A stretch of DNA of 64,000 nucleotides from RGIG3002 sp964449325 (GCA_964449325.1 CAYUYJ010000010.1:43346-107345); one strand, 5' to 3'. Shown: positions 8,001 to 16,886, counted from the stretch's first letter. A program made the numbers and translations. The notes: generated from the sequence alone by a model not told the origin.

Positions 8001-11000
8001 TGACGGAAAGGCAACCTGTCAGGGATATGCGCTTCTTTATATGCGTCTCTGCAGGGAGCTTGGGCTTCCCTGCAAGCTGCTTGCAGATACAACCTATAAA
8101 GCGGATTCATTTACACCGGATTCAATAAGCGCCCATGCATGGAATCTGGTAAAGGTCGGAAGCAAGTGGTATCACGTGGATACGAATGCGAGGGTGTTCC
8201 TTGCAGAAAAAGTAAGCGGCAGCAACAATCTGCAGAGCTGCTTCAACACCCGTTTCAAGAGCTATTATTTATCCGGCGCATCCAAAACGCCTTACGGCGG
8301 AGCGAAAACCAGCGCCTTAAAGGCGGCGGTAGCCATGACGGACGCCCAGCTGACGGCGCTGGATTCCGGCATGACCTCCACCGCGGCGCGTATGAAGGGC
8401 ACCTACAGTATATCCGGAAATACCATCAAGGTCACGGGCACTCTGAAATATATGGAAGGCTGTACCTCCCATCTGGGTTATGACGCCTCTGAGGCAGGTG
8501 CTGCAGACGGATATTTCCTTGCTGTCAGTTTGACCGCAGATAAAGCGAGTTTCGATGAAAACGGCAGCGTGAAAATTACCCTGATTCCGGGCGGACAATC
8601 GGAAGCAAAGATATTCGTTCTGACAAAAGCTAACCCGGCTTCAGAGGATGGAAAAATTATCTGGATAACGGACAGCACCAACAAAAACAATGACAACCGG
8701 ATTAACTTCCTTGTGAAGGTGGGCGCGGACACGGATACAAAACTGAACGTGGAACTGGATTTCGATACGGACGGGGATGACTCCATATATCAGGCAAAGA
8801 CCTATGCCTTTGACTTTTCCGGACTGACATACGAGGAACCTGCAAAGTCCTACGTGACCGTAAAAGAAGAAGCCGCCTACGGCGTGGAGACCTCCTCCCC
8901 GCTGATTACGGGCAATGCTGCCAGCACTGTTGTGAAGGCGGAATATGATGCGGTAGCCTGGTCTTCCAATGTCGTGCTGCCGGAGGGAGCGGAGCTTGTC
9001 GGCGATTCCAACATTTCGGGCACGTTTGACAATGAGGGCAATTATGCCATCCTGAAGGCGGAAGCAGCGGCTTCTATCAGAGGTACCGCCCATGTGAAGA
9101 AAGAAAACATCAGCGTAATAGAAACGACGGCAGAGAATGGTGGTGCGGAAGGAAGCGCGCTTCCTTCTGCCTATGTCGTAGAAGAAGAGAATACGAAAAA
9201 AGCGGCGTGCGTCTATTTGGTGGTGCCCATGACAGCAGGTACAGACCGTACATTTACGGTTTCGTGGGGAAGTGCAAGGACGCAGACCATTACCGTATGT
9301 GCGAAAGAAGGCTGCATTTTGCAGAGCCTGTCCGCTACGGCAGAGCCGCCAAAGAGCCTTGCTTTTAACGGTTTACAGACTACCATGTATGTAGGACAGT
9401 CACAGAATGTCAGCGTGACCATTAACAAAAAATATGACATGGACAGCACCCAGATTTCCTTTACCTCAAGCAATCCGGAAGTCCTCAGCGTAAACCGCAT
9501 TACCGGCGCAATAACGGCATTGAACGCAGGGAGCGCCAACATTACCGTGACCGCGGAAAATGGTGCGGATACCGGAACAAAGAAGGTGTTCAAAAGCGCG
9601 AAGATTGTCGTAAAGGAAGTCGCTGCTCCCGGCAGCGTCAAGGTAACCGGGTTGCAGGATAAGAGCCTTTCCGTCACATGGAAAGCCAATACCACGGGAC
9701 AGTATACGGAGGTGTATATTATCCCTTATGACCAAAACGATGCCGCAGTCAAGGCCGCGCTCGGAACGAATGCATCCCAGTGGAAGAAAAACCTGGAAGC
9801 TGCCTGTGTGGAAGTGGGGCTTAACAGCGCGGACGGCTGGCTTGCCGGATGTGTGAAGGAAAATGAGCAGAAAAAAGCGGAGGCATTGACGCAGATGCAG
9901 AGCAAACTCTGCATCCCGGACAGTCTGGGTCAGATACAGGCATTTGTCATGGATGCATCCGTCACGGAAGTACCCGTGGAAGGACTCACAGCAGAGAAAG
10001 AGTACCTGATTTATGTGCGAAACACAGCAAAGAGTGCTGTGGATACCCTGTCTGTTGCCGGTGCAAATGTGGTAAAAGTTAAGACAACCAAAACCGTGTT
10101 TGCTTCCATAGTCCTACAGACGCTTGCCTCAGATGGTACGGAGGTCACGGCAGGACAGAACGAAAACGGCATCCCGCTGTTTGTTGTCACAGGTGACAGT
10201 CTGGCTGCAGGCGGCGCACCGGAACGGCTGGCGTATACCCTGTTTGACAGTGAGAGAAATGCTCTGGATACTGCCACAACCACGGCAGCCTCTGTTACCT
10301 TTAAGACCAGCAACAGTAATGTCATAAAAGTAGATAATAGAAAGAGAATGGTTTCCCTTGGCGGGCAGGCAGGCACGGCGCTGCTTACCGTTACCGCAAA
10401 GGATGCGGCAAACCAGACAAAGGAATCCGCCGCCGTCATGATACGGGTTATCAAAGAACCCACGGCACTGACCAAAAAGACAACAACCCTTGCACTGGGG
10501 CAGAACGTCAGCATCCGGGATTTAATCGGAACAAACATTAAGGGTTCCGCCGGTGAAATCAATTTGGAACAGATTGATTTTGAAAGTGCACTGGCACAAC
10601 TGAATGCAACCGGCTGTTTCACAGTCTCCTACAAAGAGGGAAGTGCTGCGGATGAAAGCGGGAACTACCCGGCAACCGATGCCATCCTGACGGCAAACAG
10701 CTTTGCCACCGATAAATCCGGCAGAGCAAAGTCAGGAAATACGGTAATCATACCTTTTACTCTGAAAAATGAAAGTGGAGAAGCAATCAGTACGCAGAAT
10801 GCTACCATCAAGATTACCGATATGACGGCTCCCAAGGTAACAAAATCCACAGTCCGCGATACCTCCGCGGTACTGACCTTTACCCCTTCCAATGGGGTAA
10901 GCGAATGCAACGGCGAGGCTTATTATTACACACTGGAATTAGTGGACAACGTGACTAAACGTGCTGTGGATACAATAAAGATAACGGAAACAGGCGGAAC

Positions 11001-11667
11001 TAACATATGTGTCTATACGGTTTCCGATTCGCCGGACAGTACAGACAAAAAAACGCTGATGCTTTGTGAACTGGAAGGACTCTCCCCGAACAAGTCCTAC
11101 AGTGCCTATATTACCGCACATTATATTGTTCCGGATACAGATAAGTATTATGAAAAGAAATCTCCGGTAAGGCAATTTACGACTTTAAAACCCCTGATGA
11201 CACAAGGAGGCAGCCTTCCGGTAACTTATGCAGGGTTTGATGAACTTCGTGAAAATCCGGATATGGACGGAACACAAATTGACTATACCAAGGAGGAAGG
11301 CATTCTGTTAGAAAATAACAGGGAATACCTCTTTATGGCACAGGTAAGCAATCTGACAAGGGGACTGGAAACGGACAAGTTAAAATGGAGTATCTCTTCC
11401 GGAGATAAAAATGCAGCCACTTTAAAGCCCTCCAGCTCCAGTTACGAGCTGAAGCTTACTGCAAACAAGGTAGGAACCTTTACCGTAACGGCAGTTTCCA
11501 CTCTGACAAAGGAAAGCGTGGCGACTTTCCGGATTACTATTTATCCTTACCAGTCAGCAGATGACAGTACAGGTGAGGGCGGTACTGCACAGGCAATACC
11601 GGTAGACAGGTACTGTGAGCAGGCATTTTTTGGTAAGAAAGACGAAGAAAAGAAAGATAAGTTGTAA
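5089..11667 (+). CDS. Giant secreted multidomain protein with transglutaminase-like, Ig-like and FN3-like modules
   Basis: A 2192-residue protein with a signal peptide (RRRFFALFLSACMVF, likely cut after AHA near residue 24) and a Thr/Glu-rich spacer to about residue 125. Residues about 150-370 resemble the DUF6273-type modules of gut clostridial surface proteins. An FN3-like domain lies near 515-610. A transglutaminase-like core has a full candidate triad: Cys977 (in KATCQGYA), His1016 (SAHAWN) and Asp1031 (YHVDTN). BIG2-like Ig domains lie near 1420-1500, 1700-1785 and 2080-2150, with FN3-like units near 1513 and 1913. There is no LPXTG motif, SLH triplet or C-terminal membrane helix; it ends in a Lys/Glu/Asp-rich tail. 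Transglutaminase-like domains may act as proteases or crosslinkers, so the activity is open. GC content rises sharply in the middle. Confidence 0.85.
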   Translation: MRRRFFALFLSACMVFETPISAHASNFESTAYENYETETVAVPETETGMEAAQETEEFGTEAVTEINMETTPESESESVTETEPETIIETEAETETEPETIIETEVETETETETVTEEPEPAVNSLGQTAYETATSSSQICQVNLGMGGISNPTAYSDSTPTWAGIRVRFGKGDENVYHYNTPSAIQLGSSSYGNNDVYKKGKTYTNIWRVLDADSGLLLADMPAVEAQSYGMAESGKWEDCGLYSYLNSTYKNGTNFSDNDRKAIKGAITIPSKEDYLKPSYGFSSDADTECMARDNRYYTDYTTEHSLDTFLRQDETNPDYSMLISGGSYNAQIKSIEIYQAYYTDSSNKYYFTPMLTLDTSKVFYNYYGSGAQKFYKTFTFDTADLSPNGSDSLFTLVMKTDDTGFEVANLPDTATKYSSVAFDVTGLVEGGAYNSISALLVQDGRIFAQGYVTKTDSSEMSCTTGTYELSIDKDIPDGTYTLYLFEEYVPTNYYDSTSYVSNIVETSLTVESPRITSAEVISQDYGSITISFETNSVRGGSYVQIFRSESEDGPYTLCDTKEFDFQMFGTSQRWTDTDVALSACANKTYYYKLVRSGEYVDQSSTVFTSAPVATNAGMGYGTPRKDGDYADCIGLALLDEENNIISAENSLTLHVGESKRFKMAFMMKDGTTQPFTKETKEAFDQFWRDQGATNSYMKYFWWSFWAKAGEESSYSEDNSYILCYPAVDFDTKWDIIIEAKKEMPAETECYLESSIGNTNAGDFKYRVPITIEPAEEGVVYENKCPIKIYDDREKFNQAIRDEWVNRTPEFTFYLTPKLAFEYQVDENGVEEEGSWCLEDALDFYEEREGMKPYEGDYIYWNMGSPGSPGVAIYEHCVWKYEDPDSEIGTTSYGSATFYSHFITTKEQENYVTRRMQEIVHTPGGELYDYLDASDYAKAKAAYDYVVNHVAYIGTYEGYWHTAYSALHDGKATCQGYALLYMRLCRELGLPCKLLADTTYKADSFTPDSISAHAWNLVKVGSKWYHVDTNARVFLAEKVSGSNNLQSCFNTRFKSYYLSGASKTPYGGAKTSALKAAVAMTDAQLTALDSGMTSTAARMKGTYSISGNTIKVTGTLKYMEGCTSHLGYDASEAGAADGYFLAVSLTADKASFDENGSVKITLIPGGQSEAKIFVLTKANPASEDGKIIWITDSTNKNNDNRINFLVKVGADTDTKLNVELDFDTDGDDSIYQAKTYAFDFSGLTYEEPAKSYVTVKEEAAYGVETSSPLITGNAASTVVKAEYDAVAWSSNVVLPEGAELVGDSNISGTFDNEGNYAILKAEAAASIRGTAHVKKENISVIETTAENGGAEGSALPSAYVVEEENTKKAACVYLVVPMTAGTDRTFTVSWGSARTQTITVCAKEGCILQSLSATAEPPKSLAFNGLQTTMYVGQSQNVSVTINKKYDMDSTQISFTSSNPEVLSVNRITGAITALNAGSANITVTAENGADTGTKKVFKSAKIVVKEVAAPGSVKVTGLQDKSLSVTWKANTTGQYTEVYIIPYDQNDAAVKAALGTNASQWKKNLEAACVEVGLNSADGWLAGCVKENEQKKAEALTQMQSKLCIPDSLGQIQAFVMDASVTEVPVEGLTAEKEYLIYVRNTAKSAVDTLSVAGANVVKVKTTKTVFASIVLQTLASDGTEVTAGQNENGIPLFVVTGDSLAAGGAPERLAYTLFDSERNALDTATTTAASVTFKTSNSNVIKVDNRKRMVSLGGQAGTALLTVTAKDAANQTKESAAVMIRVIKEPTALTKKTTTLALGQNVSIRDLIGTNIKGSAGEINLEQIDFESALAQLNATGCFTVSYKEGSAADESGNYPATDAILTANSFATDKSGRAKSGNTVIIPFTLKNESGEAISTQNATIKITDMTAPKVTKSTVRDTSAVLTFTPSNGVSECNGEAYYYTLELVDNVTKRAVDTIKITETGGTNICVYTVSDSPDSTDKKTLMLCELEGLSPNKSYSAYITAHYIVPDTDKYYEKKSPVRQFTTLKPLMTQGGSLPVTYAGFDELRENPDMDGTQIDYTKEEGILLENNREYLFMAQVSNLTRGLETDKLKWSISSGDKNAATLKPSSSSYELKLTANKVGTFTVTAVSTLTKESVATFRITIYPYQSADDSTGEGGTAQAIPVDRYCEQAFFGKKDEEKKDKL
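5326..5404 (+). repeat. Two-copy 37-base direct repeat coding for the Thr/Glu-rich spacer
   Basis: Bases 5326-5362 and 5368-5404 are copies of the same 37-base unit with a 42-base (14-codon) period. They encode repeated TETEPETIIETE-type peptide. Flanking codons continue the same Glu/Thr/Val pattern in less exact form. The repeat keeps frame, so unit gain or loss would alter stalk length without breaking the protein. Confidence 0.9.
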
Positions 11668-11698
11668 AAAAGTTATCGCTCGGGTGCGGCAGCTTATG

Positions 11699-11738
11699 AA
11701 AATGCAGTGATGAAAAACAACATCATCACTGCATTTTT
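11699..11738 (+). terminator. Strong terminator after the large surface protein
   Basis: A perfect 14-base stem (11699-11712 with 11724-11737, AAAATGCAGTGATG and its complement) with an 11-base loop and a T-run inside the 3' arm. The arms begin with A-run and end with T-run, so it could work in both directions. Confidence 0.9.
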
Positions 11739-11806
11739 CTAAATAAAACATGACTTTTGTCACATATAAAACCGTTCTTTTTTCACTTTTACCGATGTAT
11801 GGGCTT

Positions 11807-11815
11807 TGTTATGAT
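11807..11815 (+). promoter_or_regulatory. Predicted extended -10 promoter of the ABC/two-component island
   Basis: TGTTATGAT is an extended -10 element (TG-n-TATGAT) 39 bases before the ATPase start codon. The -35 position at a 17-base spacer is poor (TTTTAC), which fits a promoter that depends on the extended -10 or on an activator such as the response regulator at the end of the operon. Confidence 0.45.
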
Positions 11816-11853
11816 TAGTCCATAAGAAATGAGTAAGGCGAAAGGAGAAAGGA

Positions 11854-12549
11854 ATGAATATAAGAATTGAAAATCTACATAAATTTTACGGAACCGGTGA
11901 AAGCAAAAGTGAGGTATTAAAGGGAATTTCTTTAGACATTAAGGATGGAGATTTTATGGTTATACTCGGTGCCTCAGGTTCCGGGAAATCTACGCTTTTG
12001 AATGTGATTTCGGGTTTGGAATCCGCAGATAGTGGCAAGGTATTTTATGATGACAAAAATATCAGTGATATGAATGATACGGAAATTACTCGTTTTAGAA
12101 AAGATACTATAGGATATGTTTTCCAACAATATTTTCTTTTACCCAATCTGAATATAGACAAAAATGTGAAGATGGGTGCTGATTTGGCAAAAAATAAAAA
12201 CTATCGAAAATTAATCGAAGCAGTAGGACTTGCAGATAAGATAAAAAAATATCCTCATGAATTGAGCGGAGGAGAACAGCAGCGTGTATCTGTTGCAAGA
12301 GCATTAGCAAAACAGCCTCATGTATTGTATCTAGATGAACCAACCGGCGCACTTGATGAAGCTACCGGCAGATTAGTGTTAGAATTGATTTGCAAACTGC
12401 AAAAAGAAATGGGATTTACTATGGTAATGGTAACTCATAACCAAAATATTGCGGAAATGGCTAATACTGTCATTACTATGAATAGTGGTAAGATTGTAGC
12501 ACAGTATCATAATGACAATCCAAAATCCGCATACGAAATTGCATGGTAG
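11854..12549 (+). CDS. MacB/LolD-type ABC transporter ATP-binding protein
   Basis: A 231-residue ABC ATPase with Walker A GASGSGKST (from residue 39), Q-loop region YVFQQYFLLPNL, signature LSGGEQQR and Walker B VLYLDEPTGALDE followed by a switch histidine (MVTHNQN). The EPTGALD sequence places it in the MacB/LolD/BceA group that works with FtsX-type permeases, and such a permease starts 11 bases downstream. The start has GGCGAAAGGAGAAAGGA in front. BceA-like ATPases in Firmicutes usually handle antimicrobial peptides or lipid-II-binding drugs; here that role is inferred from the partner genes. Confidence 0.93.
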   Translation: MNIRIENLHKFYGTGESKSEVLKGISLDIKDGDFMVILGASGSGKSTLLNVISGLESADSGKVFYDDKNISDMNDTEITRFRKDTIGYVFQQYFLLPNLNIDKNVKMGADLAKNKNYRKLIEAVGLADKIKKYPHELSGGEQQRVSVARALAKQPHVLYLDEPTGALDEATGRLVLELICKLQKEMGFTMVMVTHNQNIAEMANTVITMNSGKIVAQYHNDNPKSAYEIAW

Positions 12550-12559
12550 GAGGTAGCTT

Positions 12560-13696
12560 ATGATAGTAAGTATCAAAGATATTTTTAAGATGATTGGTAT
12601 GCTGATTGTCAGTTTTTGTGCCGTTATTGTATGTGCGATGTTTTTAAATTATTATTTGGATCTTGTTACGGTGGAGAGTTTGATAACAACAGATGTATCA
12701 AAAATATTTTATGATGCACAGTGTAGTACAGCCAAGGTAGTCAGCGGAGTATCCGGCGGTTGTCTGCTCTTAACGACTGTAGTACTTCTTTGCTTTTATA
12801 TCGGACACTACATTGAAACACACCAGAAGCAGCTTGGTATTATGAAGGCGTTAGGTTATACAAGATTTTCTGTAGCCAAAAATTTCCGGGTGTTTGGTCT
12901 GCCGATATTCGCCGGAACTTCACTTGGATATTTGGGTGCACATTTATTAATGCCAAAGTTATATGAAATACAGAATAAAGAAGGGTATTTGCCGGATGTT
13001 CCGATATCTTTTCACATAGGATTATGCGTGGCACTGATTGGAGTTCCAACGATTTTCTTTTCCTTGTTGGCGGTCATTTATAGTTTCTTAAAATTAAGAG
13101 TACCTGCATTATGGCTGATTCGAGAACAATCCATGCGAAAAGTTGTTCCGGGCAAAAAAGAAACGGATATGTCTTTTCTGCAAGAACTGGAAAAAAGTAA
13201 TGTAAGACAGAAAAAATCTCTCATATTTTTTATTACCTTTGCAGTGTTCTGCTTTGCAGCAATGACACAAATGTCCTGTAGTATGGATGAACTGGCAAGT
13301 CGAATGATGGGAATTATGATTATGGCAATCGGCATCGTTCTTGCAATTGTAACGTTGTTTATTGCTACCACTTCTGTTGTCAAGGCAAACAGAAAAACAA
13401 TTACTATGATGAAGGTTTTTGGTTACAATGCAAGGGAATGTTCTAAAGCGGTACTGAATGGTTATCGTCCGTGGGCATATATGGGATTTATTTTAGGAAC
13501 CATATATCAATATGTTTTATTAAAAATCATGGTAAAAGTGGTATTTAAGGATGTTGAAGGTTTACCGGATTATCAATTTGACATCCCGGTTATGCTCATT
13601 AGTTTAGCAGCATTTTTCGTATTGTATGAAGCCATTATGTTTGCTTATACGAAGAAAATGGAAAAGCTGTCTGTAAAAGAAATTATGCTTGATTAA
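12560..13696 (+). CDS. Short FtsX-family ABC permease
   Basis: A 378-residue membrane protein with about eight predicted helices arranged as two FtsX units. The first unit has an N-terminal helix (MIGMLIVSFCAVIVCAMFL), a short outer segment of about 45 residues, then helices around the ELGIMKALG-like motif QLGIMKALGYTRFSVAKN. The second unit repeats the coupling-helix pattern as TITMMKVFGYNARECSK. Typical BceB-like permeases are about 650 residues with a large extracellular domain; this one lacks it. It pairs with the ATPase directly upstream (AGGAGG site, 11-base gap). What it moves, or senses, cannot be read from the sequence. Confidence 0.85.
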   Translation: MIVSIKDIFKMIGMLIVSFCAVIVCAMFLNYYLDLVTVESLITTDVSKIFYDAQCSTAKVVSGVSGGCLLLTTVVLLCFYIGHYIETHQKQLGIMKALGYTRFSVAKNFRVFGLPIFAGTSLGYLGAHLLMPKLYEIQNKEGYLPDVPISFHIGLCVALIGVPTIFFSLLAVIYSFLKLRVPALWLIREQSMRKVVPGKKETDMSFLQELEKSNVRQKKSLIFFITFAVFCFAAMTQMSCSMDELASRMMGIMIMAIGIVLAIVTLFIATTSVVKANRKTITMMKVFGYNARECSKAVLNGYRPWAYMGFILGTIYQYVLLKIMVKVVFKDVEGLPDYQFDIPVMLISLAAFFVLYEAIMFAYTKKMEKLSVKEIMLD

Positions 13697-13734
13697 TTAT
13701 TTTTGATTTAGATGGAACTAAGAAAGGAACAGTT

Positions 13735-14502
13735 ATGTCAGATATCATTTTAAGAACAAAAGACTTAACGAAAAAATATCAAAGTAAAGTAGTAGTTGAC
13801 GGTTTGAATCTGGAAATCAAAAGAGGTGAGATTTTCGGACTGCTTGGACCAAACGGTGCGGGGAAAAGTACTACCATGAATATGATTTGTTCGATTGTAA
13901 GACCGACAGCGGGCAGTATTGAACTGTTAGGAAAAAATCCGTGGAAACAGAAAAAAGAAGTGATACATAAAATTGGATATATTCCGCAGGAACTTGCAAT
14001 TCACGGTAATTTAAAGGCTTGGGAAAATGTGGAGTTGTTTACTTCCCTTTACGGAATAAAGGGAGACGCGTTAAAAGAAACCGTAAAGGAATCTTTAGAA
14101 TATGTGGGGCTGTTGGAAAAGAAAAATGAGTTTGCCAAGAATTTTTCAGGTGGTATGAAAAGAAGATTGAACATTGCCTGTGCTATCGGACATCAGCCGG
14201 ATTTGCTGATTTTTGATGAACCCACAGTTGGGATTGACCCACAGTCAAGAAACTTTATTCTGGAGAAAATTAAAGAATCAAATAAAAAAGGCGCAACAGT
14301 CATTTACACCAGTCATTATATGGAAGAGGTGGAAGCAATCTGTTCCAAAATTGCCATTATGGATAATGGCAAAATTATCGCCTGCGGAACCAGTGAAGAA
14401 CTGAAAAAACTGGTAACGAACGGTAGCGAGGACATTACACTGGAAGAGGTTTTCTTAACTCTGACCGGAAAAAGCTTACGGGATTATGCGGGACAGGCAT
14501 AA
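13735..14502 (+). CDS. ABC-2 exporter ATP-binding protein
   Basis: A 255-residue ATPase of the CcmA/DrrA (COG1131) type: Walker A GPNGAGKST, signature FSGGMKRR, Walker B LLIFDEPTVGIDPQS and an H-loop YTSHYMEEV. The C-terminal extension with EDITLEEVFLTLTGK is typical of drug and lantibiotic exporters of this class. It lies 38 bases after the FtsX permease and 15 bases before its own first permease, with AGAAAGGA as ribosome-binding site. It clearly belongs to a different ABC class from the MacB-like ATPase at 11854. Confidence 0.93.
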   Translation: MSDIILRTKDLTKKYQSKVVVDGLNLEIKRGEIFGLLGPNGAGKSTTMNMICSIVRPTAGSIELLGKNPWKQKKEVIHKIGYIPQELAIHGNLKAWENVELFTSLYGIKGDALKETVKESLEYVGLLEKKNEFAKNFSGGMKRRLNIACAIGHQPDLLIFDEPTVGIDPQSRNFILEKIKESNKKGATVIYTSHYMEEVEAICSKIAIMDNGKIIACGTSEELKKLVTNGSEDITLEEVFLTLTGKSLRDYAGQA

Positions 14503-14517
14503 CAGAAGGAGATTGTT

Positions 14518-15609
14518 ATGATTCGTTATTTAGTAAAGAATAATTTTAAACTGATGCTGCGGAATAAATGGATTATTGCGGTAATGGTCTTTGGGCCGAT
14601 TTTTATAATTGCCGCACTCTCCAGTGCTTTTCAGGATTTGATGAAATCTTATGAAGGAGTGGAGGAATTCAAAGCAGGTTTTCGTATAGAAGCAGACAGT
14701 CTTTGGTGCAACAGTATGGAAACGATAAAAGAAGCGGGGAAGGAAGCAGGGATTTCATTTTTGGAATATCCGGAAGGTGAGCCGAAGGAACTGATAGAAA
14801 ATAATGATTTGGCAGGCTTTGTTATATTAGGAAATGATGCTTATACGGTGTATGAAAGTGCAGATTATGTAGTTGAAGGAATGACACTGGAGTATTTTTT
14901 GGATCGATGTTTTAAAGAAGGTGCAGCACAGGCATTACAAAGTGTTGTACCGGGGACGGAACAGGAGAAAATACAGCTTCCGTCAGAAAAATTGGAGTAT
15001 ATGCCGTCCGTGGATTCTAAAGATTATTATGGTATTATCGAAATTGTTTATTTTACATGGATGTGTATTATCTGTGCATCCAATGTGCTTACCGGTGAGA
15101 AGAAAAATGGAATTGAGCGTAAATTTCAGGTTACTTCCCTATCCAATGCAAAACTGTATTTCAGCAAATGGATTTCGATTGTACTTGTTACGGTGGTGGA
15201 AGTTGGAATTGCTGTGGTAGTAACAAGCTTTCTTTTTGGAATTCATTGGGGGAATCTTCTTTTTTCGGCACTTGTACTTTTACTGTTGATTATGGCAAGT
15301 GCAGCATTTGGGCTAATGCTTTATTATTTTTTCCAAAATCTTGCCGTTACTGTTGTAGTTTTGTTTACTTCGGTATGGTTTATGGGTTTTTTCGGTGGAA
15401 GTTTTGAAACATACATGTTTTCTTCCACATCGGATGTTATTAAAAATGCTTCTCCCATTTATCACGTAAATCGGGCACTGGTAGAGTATTCCTGTATGGG
15501 GTATAGTACCTATACAAATAGCTGTATTGGTTATTTACTTGCAATTATCCTTGTATGTTCAGGAATTGCGATTCTGACAGACGGATTAAGAAAGAGGGGG
15601 AGATCATGA
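14518..15609 (+). CDS. ABC-2 type permease, first subunit
   Basis: A 363-residue permease with an N-terminal helix (WIIAVMVFGPIFIIAALSS), a large extracytoplasmic segment (about residues 40-180) and five C-terminal helices, the usual ABC2_membrane_3 arrangement. The cytoplasmic loop before helix 3 has GEKKNGIERKFQVTSLS, matching the conserved E-R-x-L/V-x-T-P motif region. Its TGA stop overlaps the ATG of the next permease (ATGA at 15606-15609), which indicates translational coupling and a heterodimeric exporter. Confidence 0.9.
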   Translation: MIRYLVKNNFKLMLRNKWIIAVMVFGPIFIIAALSSAFQDLMKSYEGVEEFKAGFRIEADSLWCNSMETIKEAGKEAGISFLEYPEGEPKELIENNDLAGFVILGNDAYTVYESADYVVEGMTLEYFLDRCFKEGAAQALQSVVPGTEQEKIQLPSEKLEYMPSVDSKDYYGIIEIVYFTWMCIICASNVLTGEKKNGIERKFQVTSLSNAKLYFSKWISIVLVTVVEVGIAVVVTSFLFGIHWGNLLFSALVLLLLIMASAAFGLMLYYFFQNLAVTVVVLFTSVWFMGFFGGSFETYMFSSTSDVIKNASPIYHVNRALVEYSCMGYSTYTNSCIGYLLAIILVCSGIAILTDGLRKRGRS

Positions 15610-16868
15610 ACCGTTTTTTGACATTAATTAAGATGAATGTGAGACTTTTGCTTAGAAATAAAGCATTTATATTTTTCCTCATTATGACACCTATTGTATC
15701 GGCTATTATACTAGGATTAAAGTCAGAACCTGTACTTTTTGAGGAAGAAGGAGTCGGAAACAAGATAATAGAACTTGAAAAAAACAGTGACAGAGCAGTA
15801 TATCATGGAGATACTTCGGCTTATATTGTAAAGGTTTATGATGCTTCCGAAACAGAGCTTTCCGAATATGTTTTAAGGGAACTTGCGAAGTACGGCATGT
15901 TTTCCGTATGCAGGCTGGACGTAAGAGAGATGACAGAGGAGGAAGTACTTGAACAGGCAAAAAAAGATGCTTTTGATGATCGAGCCGGTGTATTACTTTA
16001 CTTAAAAAAGGATTTTAGTCAAGGCGTATTGACGGGAGATTATGAGAATGCTCTGCTGACTTATGAGGTTTCTGAGGATGAACGAAAAGAGTTATTTGAA
16101 AACGAATTGTCATCCATGCTGTCACAAATTCACCAATCAGCAAAGGCAGGAATGGATGAAAAAGCAGTGTTGGAGCTCTTAAGTACAATAGAAGAGGAAT
16201 TGCCGGAAAAAGAAGTTGTCAGCTTAAACGGTAATCAGCAAATTGCACTGGATAAAGTGCAGAGTGCCTATAGGGACCGGATTGGTTATGCCTTTGCAAT
16301 TATTACCTTGGGATTTTTATTCTGCGGTGTCTGTGTGGCGCATACTGTCATTGAGGAACAGGAGAGTAAGGTGTATACACGAATGATGCTGTCCGGGATG
16401 GGGCAACAGGAATATCTGGGCGCTAAGCTTGTAATTGCAGTTGTGATTTCGGTTTTGCAAACGTTTGTTTTGGGAATTTGTCTCTTTATTGCAGGAAATA
16501 TGGATTTTGGAATCAGTAAGATAAGCTTTTTATTTATTACTTTTCTTCTGGGTGTGATTTTCAGTGTGATTAGTCTTTGCATAGGTGTCATGTCAGGGGA
16601 TGTTATGGGATCTAATTATGCGGTATTTGCCGTGTGGTGTGTTTCTGCTATGCTTGCAGGATTGTATTTCCCGGTGGACTTTTCTTCCAAGGCGTTAAAG
16701 GCGTTGTCCTATCTTATGCCGCAAAAGTGGTTTATGAGAGCAACCGAACTGTTATTTATCGGAGACAAAAGTGCCTATTCTATGGTATTATGTATTACAG
16801 TGGCTTACTTAATTATTGTAATGAGCATGGGTGGTATCGGATTAAAAATAAAACGTTCGGATTCATAA
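15606..16868 (+). CDS. ABC-2 type permease, second subunit
   Basis: A 420-residue ABC-2 permease that starts at 15606 in a four-base ATGA overlap with the upstream permease; GGGGGAGA lies just ahead, so the longer in-frame extension back to 15555 is not used. It has one N-terminal helix (FIFFLIMTPIVSAIILGL), a long extracytoplasmic region of about 200 residues rich in Glu and Lys, then five helices in the C-terminal half. The loop EEQESKVYTRMMLSGMGQQEYLGAK is the coupling region. It likely forms a heterodimer with the 14518 protein, driven by the 13735 ATPase. Confidence 0.9.
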   Translation: MNRFLTLIKMNVRLLLRNKAFIFFLIMTPIVSAIILGLKSEPVLFEEEGVGNKIIELEKNSDRAVYHGDTSAYIVKVYDASETELSEYVLRELAKYGMFSVCRLDVREMTEEEVLEQAKKDAFDDRAGVLLYLKKDFSQGVLTGDYENALLTYEVSEDERKELFENELSSMLSQIHQSAKAGMDEKAVLELLSTIEEELPEKEVVSLNGNQQIALDKVQSAYRDRIGYAFAIITLGFLFCGVCVAHTVIEEQESKVYTRMMLSGMGQQEYLGAKLVIAVVISVLQTFVLGICLFIAGNMDFGISKISFLFITFLLGVIFSVISLCIGVMSGDVMGSNYAVFAVWCVSAMLAGLYFPVDFSSKALKALSYLMPQKWFMRATELLFIGDKSAYSMVLCITVAYLIIVMSMGGIGLKIKRSDS

Positions 16869-16886
16869 ACGGGGAGGAAACGGATT

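Noticed and set aside
10011..10622. A 203-codon minus-strand frame within the giant surface gene
   Set aside because: It is antisense to a protein with clear Ig-like modules and is explained by the GC-rich codon use there.
11500..11667. Sortase or SLH anchor at the end of the giant protein
   Set aside because: No LPXTG-like motif, hydrophobic tail or SLH triplet was found before the stop codon.
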